NCBI GenBank assembly: GCA_944325505.1
Contig: CALVAJ010000001.1
Location: forward strand, 124,001 to 188,000
Direction: 5' to 3'
From: an uncultured Bacteroidales bacterium
GTDB taxonomy: Bacteria; Bacteroidota; Bacteroidia; Bacteroidales; UBA932
Length of the DNA stretch: 64,000 nucleotides
In this document: positions 1 through 9,782 of the stretch, piece by piece
Layout of the letters: each line of letters starts with the position of its first letter
How positions within the stretch are numbered: position 1 is the stretch's first letter
Made by a program: the position numbers and the translations under genes
The notes under the pieces: model-generated
The model's input: the letters and a program-made list of their open reading frames with translations, nothing else
The model's database searches: none
What the model was told of the DNA's origin: nothing

Positions 1-35
1 TTAATCCCAACCTGGTTCAGAATCCGGGTTATTGA
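1..35 (+). CDS. SusD-family lipoprotein, C-terminal end only (partial)
   Basis: Only the last ten codons and the stop lie in the window, read in the frame starting at base 3. They end in LVQNPGY followed by TGA. Ends of this kind (xTQNPGW or xxQNPGY) are typical of SusD/RagB outer-membrane glycan-binding lipoproteins, and the other three SusD proteins in this window carry the same NPGW-type motif at or near the C-terminus. The next gene is a small PUL-type lipoprotein 11 bases downstream, which fits the end of a SusC-SusD operon. The assignment rests on this short motif and the context. Confidence 0.6.
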   Translation, partial: NPNLVQNPGY

Positions 36-46
36 TAGTGTTGCTT

Positions 47-547
47 ATGAACAGGTTTATTTTCAGATGCGTGGTTTTTGCCGCAATGCTGGCATGTGTC
101 GCGTCATGTTCGGGCGGACGTGGAGTCAATATTGAAATCCCGAGTGTCATTTATTTTACGGATGCCGGGTTGAAGACTGTCCTGCTGGACGGGAATGATG
201 CTGCCGACAGACAGATTATGCTGAACCTTTACAAAGGCGGCTATAATGACGGGACCGTAACTGTATATGTCGGGCTAAGCGAATATGTCCTTGACAGATG
301 GAATGAAGAAAACGGGACAATGTATAAATTGCTGGAGCAGCAGTATTGGGAGATACTTACCCCGAAGGTCAGTCTGTCAGGGGAGAACTGGACCGGACAG
401 GTCTGTATCGGGCTGCATACGGCGGAAATATTGTCTGATCTCGACTTGGATGACGGGTATGTCCTGCCCGTTTCCATAACAGGACTTGAACATGGTGAAG
501 CCAATGCCGATAAATGTTTTGTTCTGCTGTATCTGTCCATGGAATGA
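47..547 (+). CDS. DUF1735-like surface lipoprotein of a PUL
   Basis: This is a 166-residue protein with a lipoprotein signal peptide and a lipobox cysteine at about residue 21 (ACVASC). I chose the ATG at 47 over an upstream TTG because the signal peptide begins there. The body is a short all-beta domain. Its pattern (an early VNIEIP...IYF strand, a central tyrosine-rich part, a late VLPVSI strand) resembles the DUF1735/BT_3987-type N-terminal domains found in lipoproteins beside SusCD pairs. It lies directly behind a SusD end and 59 bases before a GH3 gene, so it is probably a surface glycan-binding accessory protein. The family call is by pattern recognition; no catalytic motif is visible. 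Confidence 0.55.
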   Translation: MNRFIFRCVVFAAMLACVASCSGGRGVNIEIPSVIYFTDAGLKTVLLDGNDAADRQIMLNLYKGGYNDGTVTVYVGLSEYVLDRWNEENGTMYKLLEQQYWEILTPKVSLSGENWTGQVCIGLHTAEILSDLDLDDGYVLPVSITGLEHGEANADKCFVLLYLSME

Positions 548-568
548 CAGTTTTCCGTTCGTTTTGCC

Positions 569-576
569 TATATTTG
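569..576 (+). promoter_or_regulatory. Candidate -7 element (TATATTTG) before the GH3 gene
   Basis: TATATTTG matches the Bacteroidetes primary-sigma -7 consensus TAnnTTTG and lies 30 bases before the GH3 start codon. No convincing -33 TTTG is present at the expected 19-21 base spacing. The GH3 may therefore have its own transcript as well as read-through from the upstream genes. Confidence 0.4.
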
Positions 577-606
577 TCCGTCTGAGAATATAAAAAATTG
601 ACTGCA

Positions 607-2673
607 ATGAAGAAGATTATCCTATCATTGGCGGCCGTTGTGGCTGCCGCTTCTGTGCTGGGTGCGCAGGAGATCACGCAGGAAGCGAAGGCCAGGGCCC
701 GGGAACTGGTAAGGCAGATGACTCTCCAGGAGAAGATAGACTACATAGGAGGATACAGGGACGGGTTCCATATCATGCCGGTAGAGAGGCTCGGAATTCC
801 GGAGATCCGGATGGCGGACGGGCCGCAGGGGGTAAGGAACAATACCAGAAGTACCCTTTATGCCTGCGGTGTGGCTGCCGCTGCTTCATGGAATCCGGAG
901 GTCGCCATGATGATGGGCAAGGGCCTAGGGCAGGATGCCAGAGCGAGAGGCGTGCATATCCTTCTCGGACCGGCCGTAAACATATACCGCAGTCCGTTGT
1001 GCGGCAGGAATTTCGAATATATGGGTGAGGACCCTTATCTTGCCGGGCGGATGGCTGCAAGCTACATAAAGGGCATCCAGTCGCAGGGCGTCATGGCGAC
1101 GGTAAAGCATTTCGCACTCAACAACCAGGAGTACAAAAGGCACCATACAAGTTCCGATGCCGACGAGCGCACCATGAATGAGATTTATTTCCCTGCATTC
1201 AAGGCTGCCGTGCAGGAGGCCGGTGTCGGGGCTGTCATGACCAGCTACAACCTTGTGAACAACGTACACGCCGCCGAGAATCCGTACCTTATCCGGCAGA
1301 AACTCCGCAAGGACTGGGGGTTCGAGGGCATAGTGATGTCGGACTGGACCTCCACATACTCCACTCTGGGCAGCGTAAAAGGCGGGCTCGACCTGGAGAT
1401 GCCGCGCGCGTTCTATTTCAAGTACGAATTCATCAAGCCGATGATTGACAGCGGGGTCATAAGCGAGGCGGAAATAGACGAGAAAGTGCAGCACATCCTC
1501 CAGACACTCATTGCTTTCGGCTTTTTCGACAGGCCGCAGAAGGATACGTCCATACCGGAGGACAACCCTTATTCACGTGAAGTGGCATACCGTATGGCAT
1601 GCGAATCCGCCGTGCTCCTGAAGAACGACGGCGCCCTTCCTGTCAGACCGGGCAGGAACAGCCGGACGGTCCTTCTCGGCCCGAATGCCGACCGGATCCC
1701 TTGCGGAGGAGGCAGCGGCAGGGTTGATCCTCTTTATTCCATATCGCTCAAGGACGGAATGCAGCAGCTCGGGAAAAGATTCCCGGTGAAATTCCTTTTG
1801 CCGTCTGAGGAGGGATCTCTCGACTATGACACCCCGGAAAATGTGAAGGCTATCGAAGACGCTTCTACGGTGGTGGTGTCTGTCGGTTTCGACATAAATA
1901 CAGAAAAGGAGGACCATGACAGGACATTCACCCTTCCCGAGGGGCAGGACGACCTCATAGATTTCGTCCTGGAGCACAATGACAATGTCGTTGTGGTCGT
2001 CTATTCCGGCGGGGGAGTGGACATGAGCAGGTGGAACGGAAGGGTTTCCGCCATTCTCATGGGATGGTATCCGGGACAGGAAGGCGGGCTTGCAATAGCC
2101 AGAATGCTGGCAGGGGACTTCTCCCCGTCAGGAAGGCTTCCGATGTCCATCGAGGCCCGTCCGGAGGACAATCCTTCCTTCAACAGCTATTATCCGGTAA
2201 AGCCGCAGACGAAGAGAGGTGCCACCAATGACAATGTCACCTATACCGAAGGTGTTTTCATAGGATACCGCGGCTATGACCGCAGCGGTACCGGCCCGCT
2301 TTATCCGTTCGGGCACGGACTGACCTATACGGAGTTTGAATATGGCGGCCTGTCAGTGACGCCTGCCGGAGACGGTTTCGATGTCAGGTTTACTGTGGAG
2401 AATACCGGGGAATACGATGCGGAGGAGGTGGCCCAGGTATATGTGGGTGCCGTCTCCCCTTCGGTGCCGCGTCCGTACAAGGAGCTTAAGGGGTTTGCCA
2501 AGGTGTCCGTAGGCAAAGGGCAGAAGAAGGAGGTCTCCGTCCATCTCGGGAAGGAGGCGTTTGAATACTATGATGTGGAAAGACACGGGTTTTCCCTGGA
2601 GGAGGGCAGGTTCAGGATACTTGTCGGTGCATCGGCGGAGGACATCCGGCTTGAAGGGGAAGTTGTCCTTTAG
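607..2673 (+). CDS. Glycoside hydrolase family 3 beta-glycosidase
   Basis: This 688-residue protein has an N-terminal signal peptide (cleavage near VLGAQ), so it should be periplasmic. The (beta/alpha)8 domain ends with the GH3 nucleophile signature VMSDW, Asp246. The C-terminal sandwich domain carries TEKEDHDR, where Glu433 or Glu435 is the likely acid/base. A fibronectin-III-like domain follows after YPFGHGLTYTEFEY. The GPQGVR, KHFALNN and ENPYL segments are also family-typical. Exo-acting release of beta-linked glucose or xylose is usual for the family; the exact sugar cannot be read from sequence. It closes the first locus and is followed by a hairpin. I used the ATG at 607 rather than a TTG at 598 because it starts the signal peptide. 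Confidence 0.93.
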   Translation: MKKIILSLAAVVAAASVLGAQEITQEAKARARELVRQMTLQEKIDYIGGYRDGFHIMPVERLGIPEIRMADGPQGVRNNTRSTLYACGVAAAASWNPEVAMMMGKGLGQDARARGVHILLGPAVNIYRSPLCGRNFEYMGEDPYLAGRMAASYIKGIQSQGVMATVKHFALNNQEYKRHHTSSDADERTMNEIYFPAFKAAVQEAGVGAVMTSYNLVNNVHAAENPYLIRQKLRKDWGFEGIVMSDWTSTYSTLGSVKGGLDLEMPRAFYFKYEFIKPMIDSGVISEAEIDEKVQHILQTLIAFGFFDRPQKDTSIPEDNPYSREVAYRMACESAVLLKNDGALPVRPGRNSRTVLLGPNADRIPCGGGSGRVDPLYSISLKDGMQQLGKRFPVKFLLPSEEGSLDYDTPENVKAIEDASTVVVSVGFDINTEKEDHDRTFTLPEGQDDLIDFVLEHNDNVVVVVYSGGGVDMSRWNGRVSAILMGWYPGQEGGLAIARMLAGDFSPSGRLPMSIEARPEDNPSFNSYYPVKPQTKRGATNDNVTYTEGVFIGYRGYDRSGTGPLYPFGHGLTYTEFEYGGLSVTPAGDGFDVRFTVENTGEYDAEEVAQVYVGAVSPSVPRPYKELKGFAKVSVGKGQKKEVSVHLGKEAFEYYDVERHGFSLEEGRFRILVGASAEDIRLEGEVVL

Positions 2674-2701
2674 GCATGTCACATAAATAGCATATTCTTA
2701 T

Positions 2702-2749
2702 AAAGACGGATTGGTCAGGTGTTACGCACAAGACTTCTCCGTCTTTTTT
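2702..2749 (+). terminator. Rho-independent terminator after GH3
   Basis: AAAGACGGA at 2702-2710 pairs with TCCGTCTTT at 2738-2746, and the 3' arm runs on into further Ts. The loop is long (27 bases), so strength is uncertain. It separates the GH3 from the ECF sigma operon. Confidence 0.5.
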
Positions 2750-2812
2750 CAGCTCTTGTTAAGTTATTATGAATTTGTGTGTTATGTCTGGATTATTCTT
2801 TTGTTTTGTTTA

Positions 2813-2820
2813 TATATTTG
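2813..2820 (+). promoter_or_regulatory. Candidate -7 element (TATATTTG) for the ECF sigma operon
   Basis: This is a perfect TAnnTTTG motif 21 bases before the sigma-factor ATG, in an AT-rich stretch after the upstream terminator. No well-spaced -33 element is evident. Confidence 0.4.
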
Positions 2821-2841
2821 TCAGATATATTTTAAACTGTA

Positions 2842-3396
2842 ATGGTTTCGGACGACTTGAATGAAAAGGAACTACTGGAGAATCTGGTTTCCTCCAGGGA
2901 CGGGAAGCAGGCGTTTTCTGTGCTTTACAGGAAATATGCTCCCAGATGTCTTTCTTTTGTACTGTCCATGACCAAGGACATGTCTGTGGCAGAGGACATA
3001 ACGCACGATATATTCGTAAAGATATGGCTGAAGCGGGACCTGATCTCAAAGGCCGGCTCTTTCTCTTCCTACCTTTTCCGGATGGTGCGGAACGCGGTGA
3101 TGGACCATTACGAGAGCAATGCCATCAGGCGCCGTTATGCCTCACGCCAGGCCATGGTGGGGGAGGAGTTCCGCGAGCTGGTCGAGGAGAAGGTCAATTT
3201 CGACGACCTGCAGCTCATAATCTTCAAGGCTGTGAGCGACATGCCGGCACAGAGACGGCGCATATTCACGTTAAGCCGGTACGAGGGGATGGACAACAAG
3301 GACATAGCCGAAAAGTTCGGCCTTAACATACGTACCGTCGAGAACCATATCACCAATGCCCTTGCCGACATACGCATGGCCCTTTCGAAAATCTGA
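2842..3396 (+). CDS. ECF RNA polymerase sigma-70 factor (Bacteroidetes expansion type)
   Basis: This 184-residue protein has the two ECF domains. Region 2 is at about residues 20-95, with VAEDITHDIFVKIW as the 2.2/2.3 core. Region 4 is at about residues 120-180, with an HTH of the form MDNKDIAEKFGLNIRTVENHI. It lies 76 bases before a FecR-type anti-sigma gene and upstream of a SusC that carries an STN domain. That is the standard trans-envelope arrangement: substrate binding at the outer-membrane transporter is relayed through FecR to release this sigma factor. It should activate the SusC-SusD genes that follow. Confidence in the family is very high; the target promoters are inferred. Confidence 0.95.
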   Translation: MVSDDLNEKELLENLVSSRDGKQAFSVLYRKYAPRCLSFVLSMTKDMSVAEDITHDIFVKIWLKRDLISKAGSFSSYLFRMVRNAVMDHYESNAIRRRYASRQAMVGEEFRELVEEKVNFDDLQLIIFKAVSDMPAQRRRIFTLSRYEGMDNKDIAEKFGLNIRTVENHITNALADIRMALSKI

Positions 3397-3472
3397 AAAT
3401 CTTGTGAAAAAAAACGGCCCGGCCCGTGTGTTTCTCCGGCCCTGCCCGTCATAATCATGTAAATGCTCAGGA

Positions 3473-4468
3473 ATGGCAGACAAGAAAATCAAAGAAATAA
3501 TCAGCGCCTTTTTCCATAACGATGTCCCGGACCAGATACAGGAGACATTTGAAAAATGGATGCTCGACCCGGAGTCGTTCCAGGAAAAGAACGATGCGCT
3601 GGAGTCTTTATGGAAAGAGACCGTGGACTGCCCATGCTCCGGGGAGGACCTTCCCGTAAGGCCTGTGGACAGCGTATTTGGCGATGCTGCCGCTTCCCGC
3701 TCCAGGGACCGCCGGGGGAGGGGCGGGCGCATTGCACTGTGGCTTTCTACCGCCGCGGCGGTCTTCTTTGCGGTACTCTCTGCCGTCCTGTATGTATCGG
3801 GCCGTGTACCGGACGTGTGCCTGGCGTCTTCAGAAGGGGCGAAGGCTTCGTTCACCCTTCCTGACGGCACGAAAGTCTGGCTCAACAGCGGCAGCACCCT
3901 GTCCTATTCCGACGGGCTCGGAGGCGGGAGACGGGTGGTCAACCTGGAGGGTGAGGCCTTTTTCGATGTGGAGAAGGATCCCGGGAGGCCGTTCATAGTC
4001 AAAACGGATGCCCTGGACATCACTGCCCTGGGTACGGAATTCACCGTATCAGCCTATGAAGGCAAGGACATCGGCACTTACCTCCAGGAGGGCAAGGTGA
4101 TGGTGACCGGGCCGCGTATGGAGGACGGTCTGGTGCTTACGCCTGACCAGGCTGTGATATTTGACCGTACCTCGAACAGATACAAGGTGAAGAAAGTCAA
4201 GGCTTCCAACCATACCGCGTGGATCAGGGAGAAGCTGGATTTCTACAACATGCCCCTGTATGATATAGTCGAAACCCTGAGTCACTGGTACAATGCCGAC
4301 ATCAGGTGTTCGGACCCATGCCTCGCGAAAAACATAAACCTGTCCCTGACCGTCAGGCAGGAGCCTTTCCGGGAAATAATGCTCGCGATAGCGGAGCTGG
4401 TTCCATATAAATTAGAGACTCATAGCGAAAATAACGACACTACTTATATAACCCTTTCTAAAAACTAG
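3473..4468 (+). CDS. FecR-type anti-sigma factor
   Basis: This 331-residue inner-membrane protein has an N-terminal cytoplasmic part (about residues 1-85) that should hold the sigma factor. One transmembrane segment follows at about 87-109 (IALWLSTAAAVFFAVL). The periplasmic FecR domain comes next, with SFTLPDGTKVWLNSGSTLSY and EGEAFFDVEKD, then a C-terminal DUF4974-like domain (KLDFYNMPLYDIVETL...WYNADI). It is followed after four bases by the STN-domain SusC gene, consistent with an operon. The periplasmic C-terminal domain should contact the STN domain of that SusC. If the SusC frameshift is real, this pathway may be disconnected in the sequenced cells. Confidence 0.93.
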   Translation: MADKKIKEIISAFFHNDVPDQIQETFEKWMLDPESFQEKNDALESLWKETVDCPCSGEDLPVRPVDSVFGDAAASRSRDRRGRGGRIALWLSTAAAVFFAVLSAVLYVSGRVPDVCLASSEGAKASFTLPDGTKVWLNSGSTLSYSDGLGGGRRVVNLEGEAFFDVEKDPGRPFIVKTDALDITALGTEFTVSAYEGKDIGTYLQEGKVMVTGPRMEDGLVLTPDQAVIFDRTSNRYKVKKVKASNHTAWIREKLDFYNMPLYDIVETLSHWYNADIRCSDPCLAKNINLSLTVRQEPFREIMLAIAELVPYKLETHSENNDTTYITLSKN

Positions 4469-4472
4469 ATTT

Positions 4473-7400
4473 ATGCAACGAGTCAAACTATTGCTGGCAA
4501 GCATAGCGATATGCCTGTCTGCGGGAAGTGTCTCTCTGTATGCACAGGGACCTCGGGTGACCCTGGATATGCAGAATGCCACTGTCCTGGAAGTTCTGGA
4601 GAGCATAGAACAGATTTCCGACTATGCGTTCTTCTACAACAACGCTGACTTCGATACAGGCAGGAGGGTGTCGGTCAAGGCCGACAACCAGCCTGTGGAG
4701 ACTGTCATCGCGAGCATCCTGCCCGGTTTCACATGCCGGATTGACAACAAGAAGATTATCCTTGTGAAGCCTGGGGGGGGGGAGTAATGATAATGCTGCT
4801 GGATCCGTACCTTCCGGAGAGGCAGGGAAATACGAGATAACCGGCGTCATCAAGGATTCCGGAGGCGACCCCCTTGTCGGTGCGTCTGCCCTGATAAGGT
4901 ATGAAGGCAAACTGTACGGCGGCACTGCCGATTTCGAAGGGAAGTTCTCTATTCTCCTTCCAGGGCAGCCGGAGCCGAATTCAAGCATCGTCTTTTCTTT
5001 CATGGGCTTCGTCGATGAAAGTATGGCGGTGGGAAACAGGTCGTTCTTCGATATCACCCTCAGGGACGATGCCACCGTCCTCTCCGAATCCGTGGTGGTG
5101 GGATACGGCGTGCAGAAGAAGGTCAACCTTACCGGAGCTGTTGCCGCAATTTCCGAGGAGGCACTGAAGGACAGGCCTGTGGCCAGCGTCGGGCAGGCCC
5201 TCCAGGGTATGATCCCGAACCTTAACATCACCCAGAATTCCGGCCGTCCGGGCGAAGGCTCCACCTATAACATCAGGGGTAACACTTCCCCTAACGGAGG
5301 TTCCCCTCTTATCCTGGTGGACGGTTTGGAGACATATCTCGACAGGATCAACTCCAACGACATCGAATCTATCTCCGTCCTGAAGGACGCGGCTTCGGCA
5401 GCGATATACGGAGCCAGGGGTGCGTTCGGCGTCATCCTGGTGACCACCAAGAGCGGAAAGTTCAATACCGCACCAAAGGTGACAGCGGATGTCCGCTTCT
5501 CTTTCTCCGCCAATACGGCTTCGGCCGATTTCGAGACCAGGGGATACTATTCCGCCAAGATAGCGGATCTGTTCATGTCAACCCAGGGCGGCGTGCCATA
5601 CACGAGCTATACAGACTATGACTACCAGAGGCTCTGGGAGAGGAGGAACGACAAGGTGGAGAACCCGGAAAGGCCGTGGGTTGTTACAGAGATGCGCAAC
5701 GGCAAGCTCTCGTATGTTTATCTTGCCAATTTCGACTGGTACAACTACATGTTCGACGAATCCCGTCCTACCCAGGACTATAATGTCAATGTCACCGGAG
5801 GCTCCAAGAATGTCTCCTATATGGTCAGCGGACGTTACTACCATCAGGACGGTATTTTCCGTATCGGCCCGGATGACTACGACTCCTTCAACGCCCGCGC
5901 GAAGGTGGATATAAAGGTCAGGCCTTGGCTCAGGCTGGGTGCCAACATCAAATTCTTCAACGGCAAGTATTTCTATCACGGCAACAACCTCCGCCGTCCT
6001 ACACTCCACGCCCTTGCGAGCTTCGTGCCCGTGAACCCCGACGGCACTCCGGTTTCGCATACTGTCCTGACCAGTTCCGCATCCCATTATATTATGGACG
6101 GATACAGCGCAATGCTCCAGAAGGGTAAGCAGTGGGGCAAGCAGCGTACAACGGAATACACTACATCATGGACGCTTACGGCGGACATCACAAAGAAACT
6201 CAAATTCAATGCGGACTTCTCCTACAAATTCGGCTACCTCAGGAACGAATACAGGGACGCGACCGTCGAATATTCGATGTATCCGGGAGAAATCCTGCAG
6301 GAGTCTACGAGTTCTTATATGGACAGGCTCAGCGATACCGTCTGGGAGCAGAACAACTATGTGGCCAACGCCTATTTTGCGTATGACAACACATGGAATA
6401 CCGCCCATCACTTCACCGGCACGGCGGGCGTGAACTACGAGGCAAGGCACTACAAGGACCTGTCTGTCAGGAGAAACGACCTGCTTTCCGAGGAACTGTC
6501 CGACTTCAACCTTGCAACGGGAGAGGTCAGTACGCTGACAGGAGGTATAGACGAATATTCTCTGGCCGGCCTTTTCATGAGGTTCACCTATGACTACAAG
6601 TCACGCTATCTTGTCGAGTTCAACGGAAGGTACGACGGCTCGTCCAGGTTCCTGCCGGGGCACAGGTGGGGCTTCTTCCCTTCAGTGTCGGCAGCCTACA
6701 GGATAAGCGAGGAACCGTTCTGGACACCGCTGTCAGGCGTATGGAACAATGCGAAGATACGTCTTTCCTACGGCTCCCTCGGAAACCAGAACATCGGCTA
6801 TTATGACTATTACCAGACAGTAAGCACCAGCGGCAATATGAGCTATACTTTTGACGGCCAGAGTCTTGCGGGTCACGCTACTGTGAGCGACCCGGTATCT
6901 ACCGGTACATGGGAGACCGTGGTCACCAAGGATATAGGCCTCGACCTCGGTTTCTGGGACGACAAGCTTACATTTACCGGTGACGTATATGTCAGGGACA
7001 CCAAGGGCATCCTGACCATCGGTAAGCAGCTTCCTTCCATCTACGGGGCATCAGAGCCGACTGTCAATGCAAACGATATCAGGACCACCGGCTGGGAGAT
7101 CCAGCTGGAATGGAAGGATTCGTTCATGATAGGGGAGCACCGTTTCGACTACAACATCGGCGGAAATCTGGCCGACTACACTGCGGTCTATACCAAGGCG
7201 GACAACCCTTCCGGCCTGTATAGCGAGCCGTATGTCGGAAAGAGGCTCGGCGAGATATGGGGATTCACCGTCGGGGGCCTGTTCCAGAGCGACGAGGAGG
7301 CGGCCGCATATGCCGCGCAGGTGGACATGTCCCAGGTCTGCCAGGATTATTTCAAGTCTGTCGGAGAATATGGCAAAGGGGTCAGAGGCGGTGACATGAA

Positions 7401-8007
7401 ATACCTCGACCGGGACGGTGACAATGTAATCACCTTCGGGAAGAGCACGCTTGATGATCCGGGTGACCGCAAGGTAATAGGCAACAGCCAGCCGCGCTTC
7501 CTGTATGGATTCCACGGAGGCTTCAATTTCTTCGGATTCGACTTCTCGATCTTCTTCCAGGGTATAGGGCACCAGGACTGGTATCCGGGTAGCGACAACC
7601 AGAGGTTCTGGGGACCGTACTCCCGCCCTTACACTTCTTTTGTCGGAAGGGACTTCATGGCGGACGTATGGTCCGAGACCAACAAGGACGCCTATTTCCC
7701 GAGGGCCAGGGGTTATTCAGCCCTGAGTGCGGGCTCCCTGTACTATACCAACGACAGGTACCTCCAGAACCTTGCATACCTCCGTCTGAAAAACCTTACC
7801 ATCGGTTATACCATACCTCAGAAAGCCCTGCGCAAGGCCGGGATTTCCAACCTGAGGGTATATTTCAGCGGAGAGAACCTCTGGTACACCAGTCCTTTAC
7901 ATTCGAAGTATGTGGATCCTGAACTCTTGGCCGTGGCCAGCGACAAGAACGGTGATACCTACTCTTTCTACAAGACATTCTCATTCGGGGTGACACTCGA
8001 GTTTTAA
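4473..8007 (+). CDS. SusC-family TonB-dependent transporter with STN domain, interrupted by a frameshift
   Basis: Two reading frames together encode one SusC. The first (4473-4787, 104 residues) carries a signal peptide and a complete STN domain, then stops at TAA 4785-4787. The second frame is open from 4783 to 8007 and gives a CNA-like domain (KYEITGVIKDSGGDPLVGAS), a TonB-box region (SVVVGYG), the plug (ISVLKDAASAAIYGARGAFG) and the full barrel ending in FGVTLEF. Removing one G from the G10 run at 4773-4782 joins them into a protein of about 1177 residues, normal for the family. No in-frame ATG lies near the junction; the first is at 5002, past the CNA domain. The break may be phase variation, a real mutation or a homopolymer sequencing error. 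Confidence 0.9.
4773..4782 (+). repeat. Ten-G homopolymer at the SusC frameshift
   Basis: Ten consecutive G residues lie exactly at the junction between the STN domain and the CNA domain. Nine Gs would restore a single reading frame (KPGGG then SNDNAAGS); ten give GGGE and a stop. A run of this length is prone to slipped-strand mispairing and also to sequencing error. Confidence 0.9.
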
Positions 8008-8022
8008 CATGGGAGGAGCATT

Positions 8023-9771
8023 ATGAAACACAGATATTATCTTATATTGATGCTCGGTATGCCTGCCGCCGTATCATGCGACGACTTCCTTACCAGGCTG
8101 CCGCAGGACCAGCTGACGCCTGAGACATATTTCACTACCGAGACGGAATGTCAGCTGTTCACGAATGAATTCTATAACCTGCTGCCGGGGGGCGACGGCG
8201 TATATGGCGAGACTGATGACTATATCATCCCCCTGGAGCTTTCCAATGAAGTTATCGGCAACAGGACCGTACCGTCCACATCCAGCGCATGGAACTGGGA
8301 CAGGCTCCGTGACATAAACTTTTTCCTGCAACATTCCAACCAGTGTGAAGATGAGAATGTAAGGCTTGAATATGAGGGGCTTGCAAGGTTCTTCAGGGCA
8401 TATTTCTACTTCGACAAGGTCAAGAGGTTCGGCGATGTGCCGTGGGTGGACAGGCCACTGGCCGCCGAGGATTCCGAACTTTATAAGGGAAGGGATGACA
8501 GGAAAGTGGTGATGCAGCATATCCTCGAAGACATAAATTTCGCGATAGATAACCTTCCGAGCGCAAAGAACGTGTACAGGATCACCAGATGGACTGCCCT
8601 TGCGCTGAAATCCAGGATCTTCCTGTTCGAAGGGACGTTCAGGAAATACCACGGTCTCGGGGACTGGGAGAGCTGTCTTGATGAGGCCATTTCCGCCGGC
8701 GAGATCTTCGTGAACACATCCGGATATACCATCTATACTACCGGCGATACGCCGTACCGTGACCTTTTCACCCTGCTTGAATCCGACCAGTCGGAGATAA
8801 TATTGTCCCGGGCCTATACATCGGCAATCGGACTTGTGCATGACTCGAACGGCAGGTTCACTTCCATTTCCATGGGCCGCCACGGGATTGCCAAGGATGT
8901 GGTCAACATGTACCTGATGAGTGACGGTACCAGGTTCACCGACAAGTCCGGGTACGAGACCATGGATTTCTATGAGGAATGTCAGGACAGGGACCCAAGG
9001 CTCGCCCAGACCATCCGGACTCCGGGATATACCCGTATAGGAAGTTCCGTGCAGCTGCCGCCTGACATGGCTGCCACCATGACCGGATACCAGATAATCA
9101 AATATGTCGGGGAATCCAGGTATGACTCGTACAATACTTCCGAGAATGACCTGCCTATATTCAGGACTGCCGAAGTCTACCTCAACCTTGCGGAGGCCAA
9201 GGCCGAGCGCAGCACCCTCACCCAGGCTGACCTTGATGCCACTGTCAACAGGCTTCGCGCGAGGGCCGGAATGCCTTCCATGAACATGGCCGCAGCCAAC
9301 GCCGACCCTGACGAGTACCTCATGTCTGAGACTACAGGCTATACAGGGGTTACAGGGGAGAACACCGGTGTAATCCTCGAAATCCGCAGAGAACGTACCG
9401 TGGAGCTTATTGCCGAAGGATTCCGCTACTGGGACATCATGAGGTGGAAAGCAGGGAAACGTTTCGAAAGGCCTTTCTACGGGATGTATTTTAACGGTCC
9501 TGACGAATATGACCTGGACCATGACGGATCTGTCGATTTTGTGATATATGAGGGCTCTGCCCCGGAACAGGAAGAAGGTGTGGTGTACAGGTCCCTTGCG
9601 GAGGCCAACCTCTCAGAGGGGAACCGCGGTTACCTGACCTTGCATAGCGATATAGAGCGCCATTGGGATGAGGACAAGGACTACCTGTATCCGATACCTA
9701 CGGACGACATCGTCCTTACCGGAGGCGCTATAACCCAGAACCCTGGGTGGGAAGACGGAATTGACTATTAA
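8023..9771 (+). CDS. SusD/RagB-family nutrient-binding lipoprotein
   Basis: This 582-residue protein has a lipobox cysteine at residue 19 (AAVSC) followed by the SusD-typical DDFLTRLPQDQLTPETYF. TPR-like helices include RFFRAYFYFDKVKRFGDVP, and FRTAEVYLNLAEAKAE is the conserved C-terminal helix. The ending ITQNPGW followed by a short tail is characteristic. It starts 15 bases after the interrupted SusC and would form the lid of that transporter at the cell surface. The substrate cannot be read from the sequence. An intact SusD and intact downstream genes argue that the locus is not long dead. Confidence 0.95.
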   Translation: MKHRYYLILMLGMPAAVSCDDFLTRLPQDQLTPETYFTTETECQLFTNEFYNLLPGGDGVYGETDDYIIPLELSNEVIGNRTVPSTSSAWNWDRLRDINFFLQHSNQCEDENVRLEYEGLARFFRAYFYFDKVKRFGDVPWVDRPLAAEDSELYKGRDDRKVVMQHILEDINFAIDNLPSAKNVYRITRWTALALKSRIFLFEGTFRKYHGLGDWESCLDEAISAGEIFVNTSGYTIYTTGDTPYRDLFTLLESDQSEIILSRAYTSAIGLVHDSNGRFTSISMGRHGIAKDVVNMYLMSDGTRFTDKSGYETMDFYEECQDRDPRLAQTIRTPGYTRIGSSVQLPPDMAATMTGYQIIKYVGESRYDSYNTSENDLPIFRTAEVYLNLAEAKAERSTLTQADLDATVNRLRARAGMPSMNMAAANADPDEYLMSETTGYTGVTGENTGVILEIRRERTVELIAEGFRYWDIMRWKAGKRFERPFYGMYFNGPDEYDLDHDGSVDFVIYEGSAPEQEEGVVYRSLAEANLSEGNRGYLTLHSDIERHWDEDKDYLYPIPTDDIVLTGGAITQNPGWEDGIDY

Positions 9772-9782
9772 AAAGCTCTGCA

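Noticed and set aside
5002-8007. A separate SusC gene starting at the ATG at 5002
   Set aside because: The frame is open back to 4783 and encodes a normal CNA domain before 5002. A protein from 5002 would lack a signal peptide, so the two frames are one interrupted gene.
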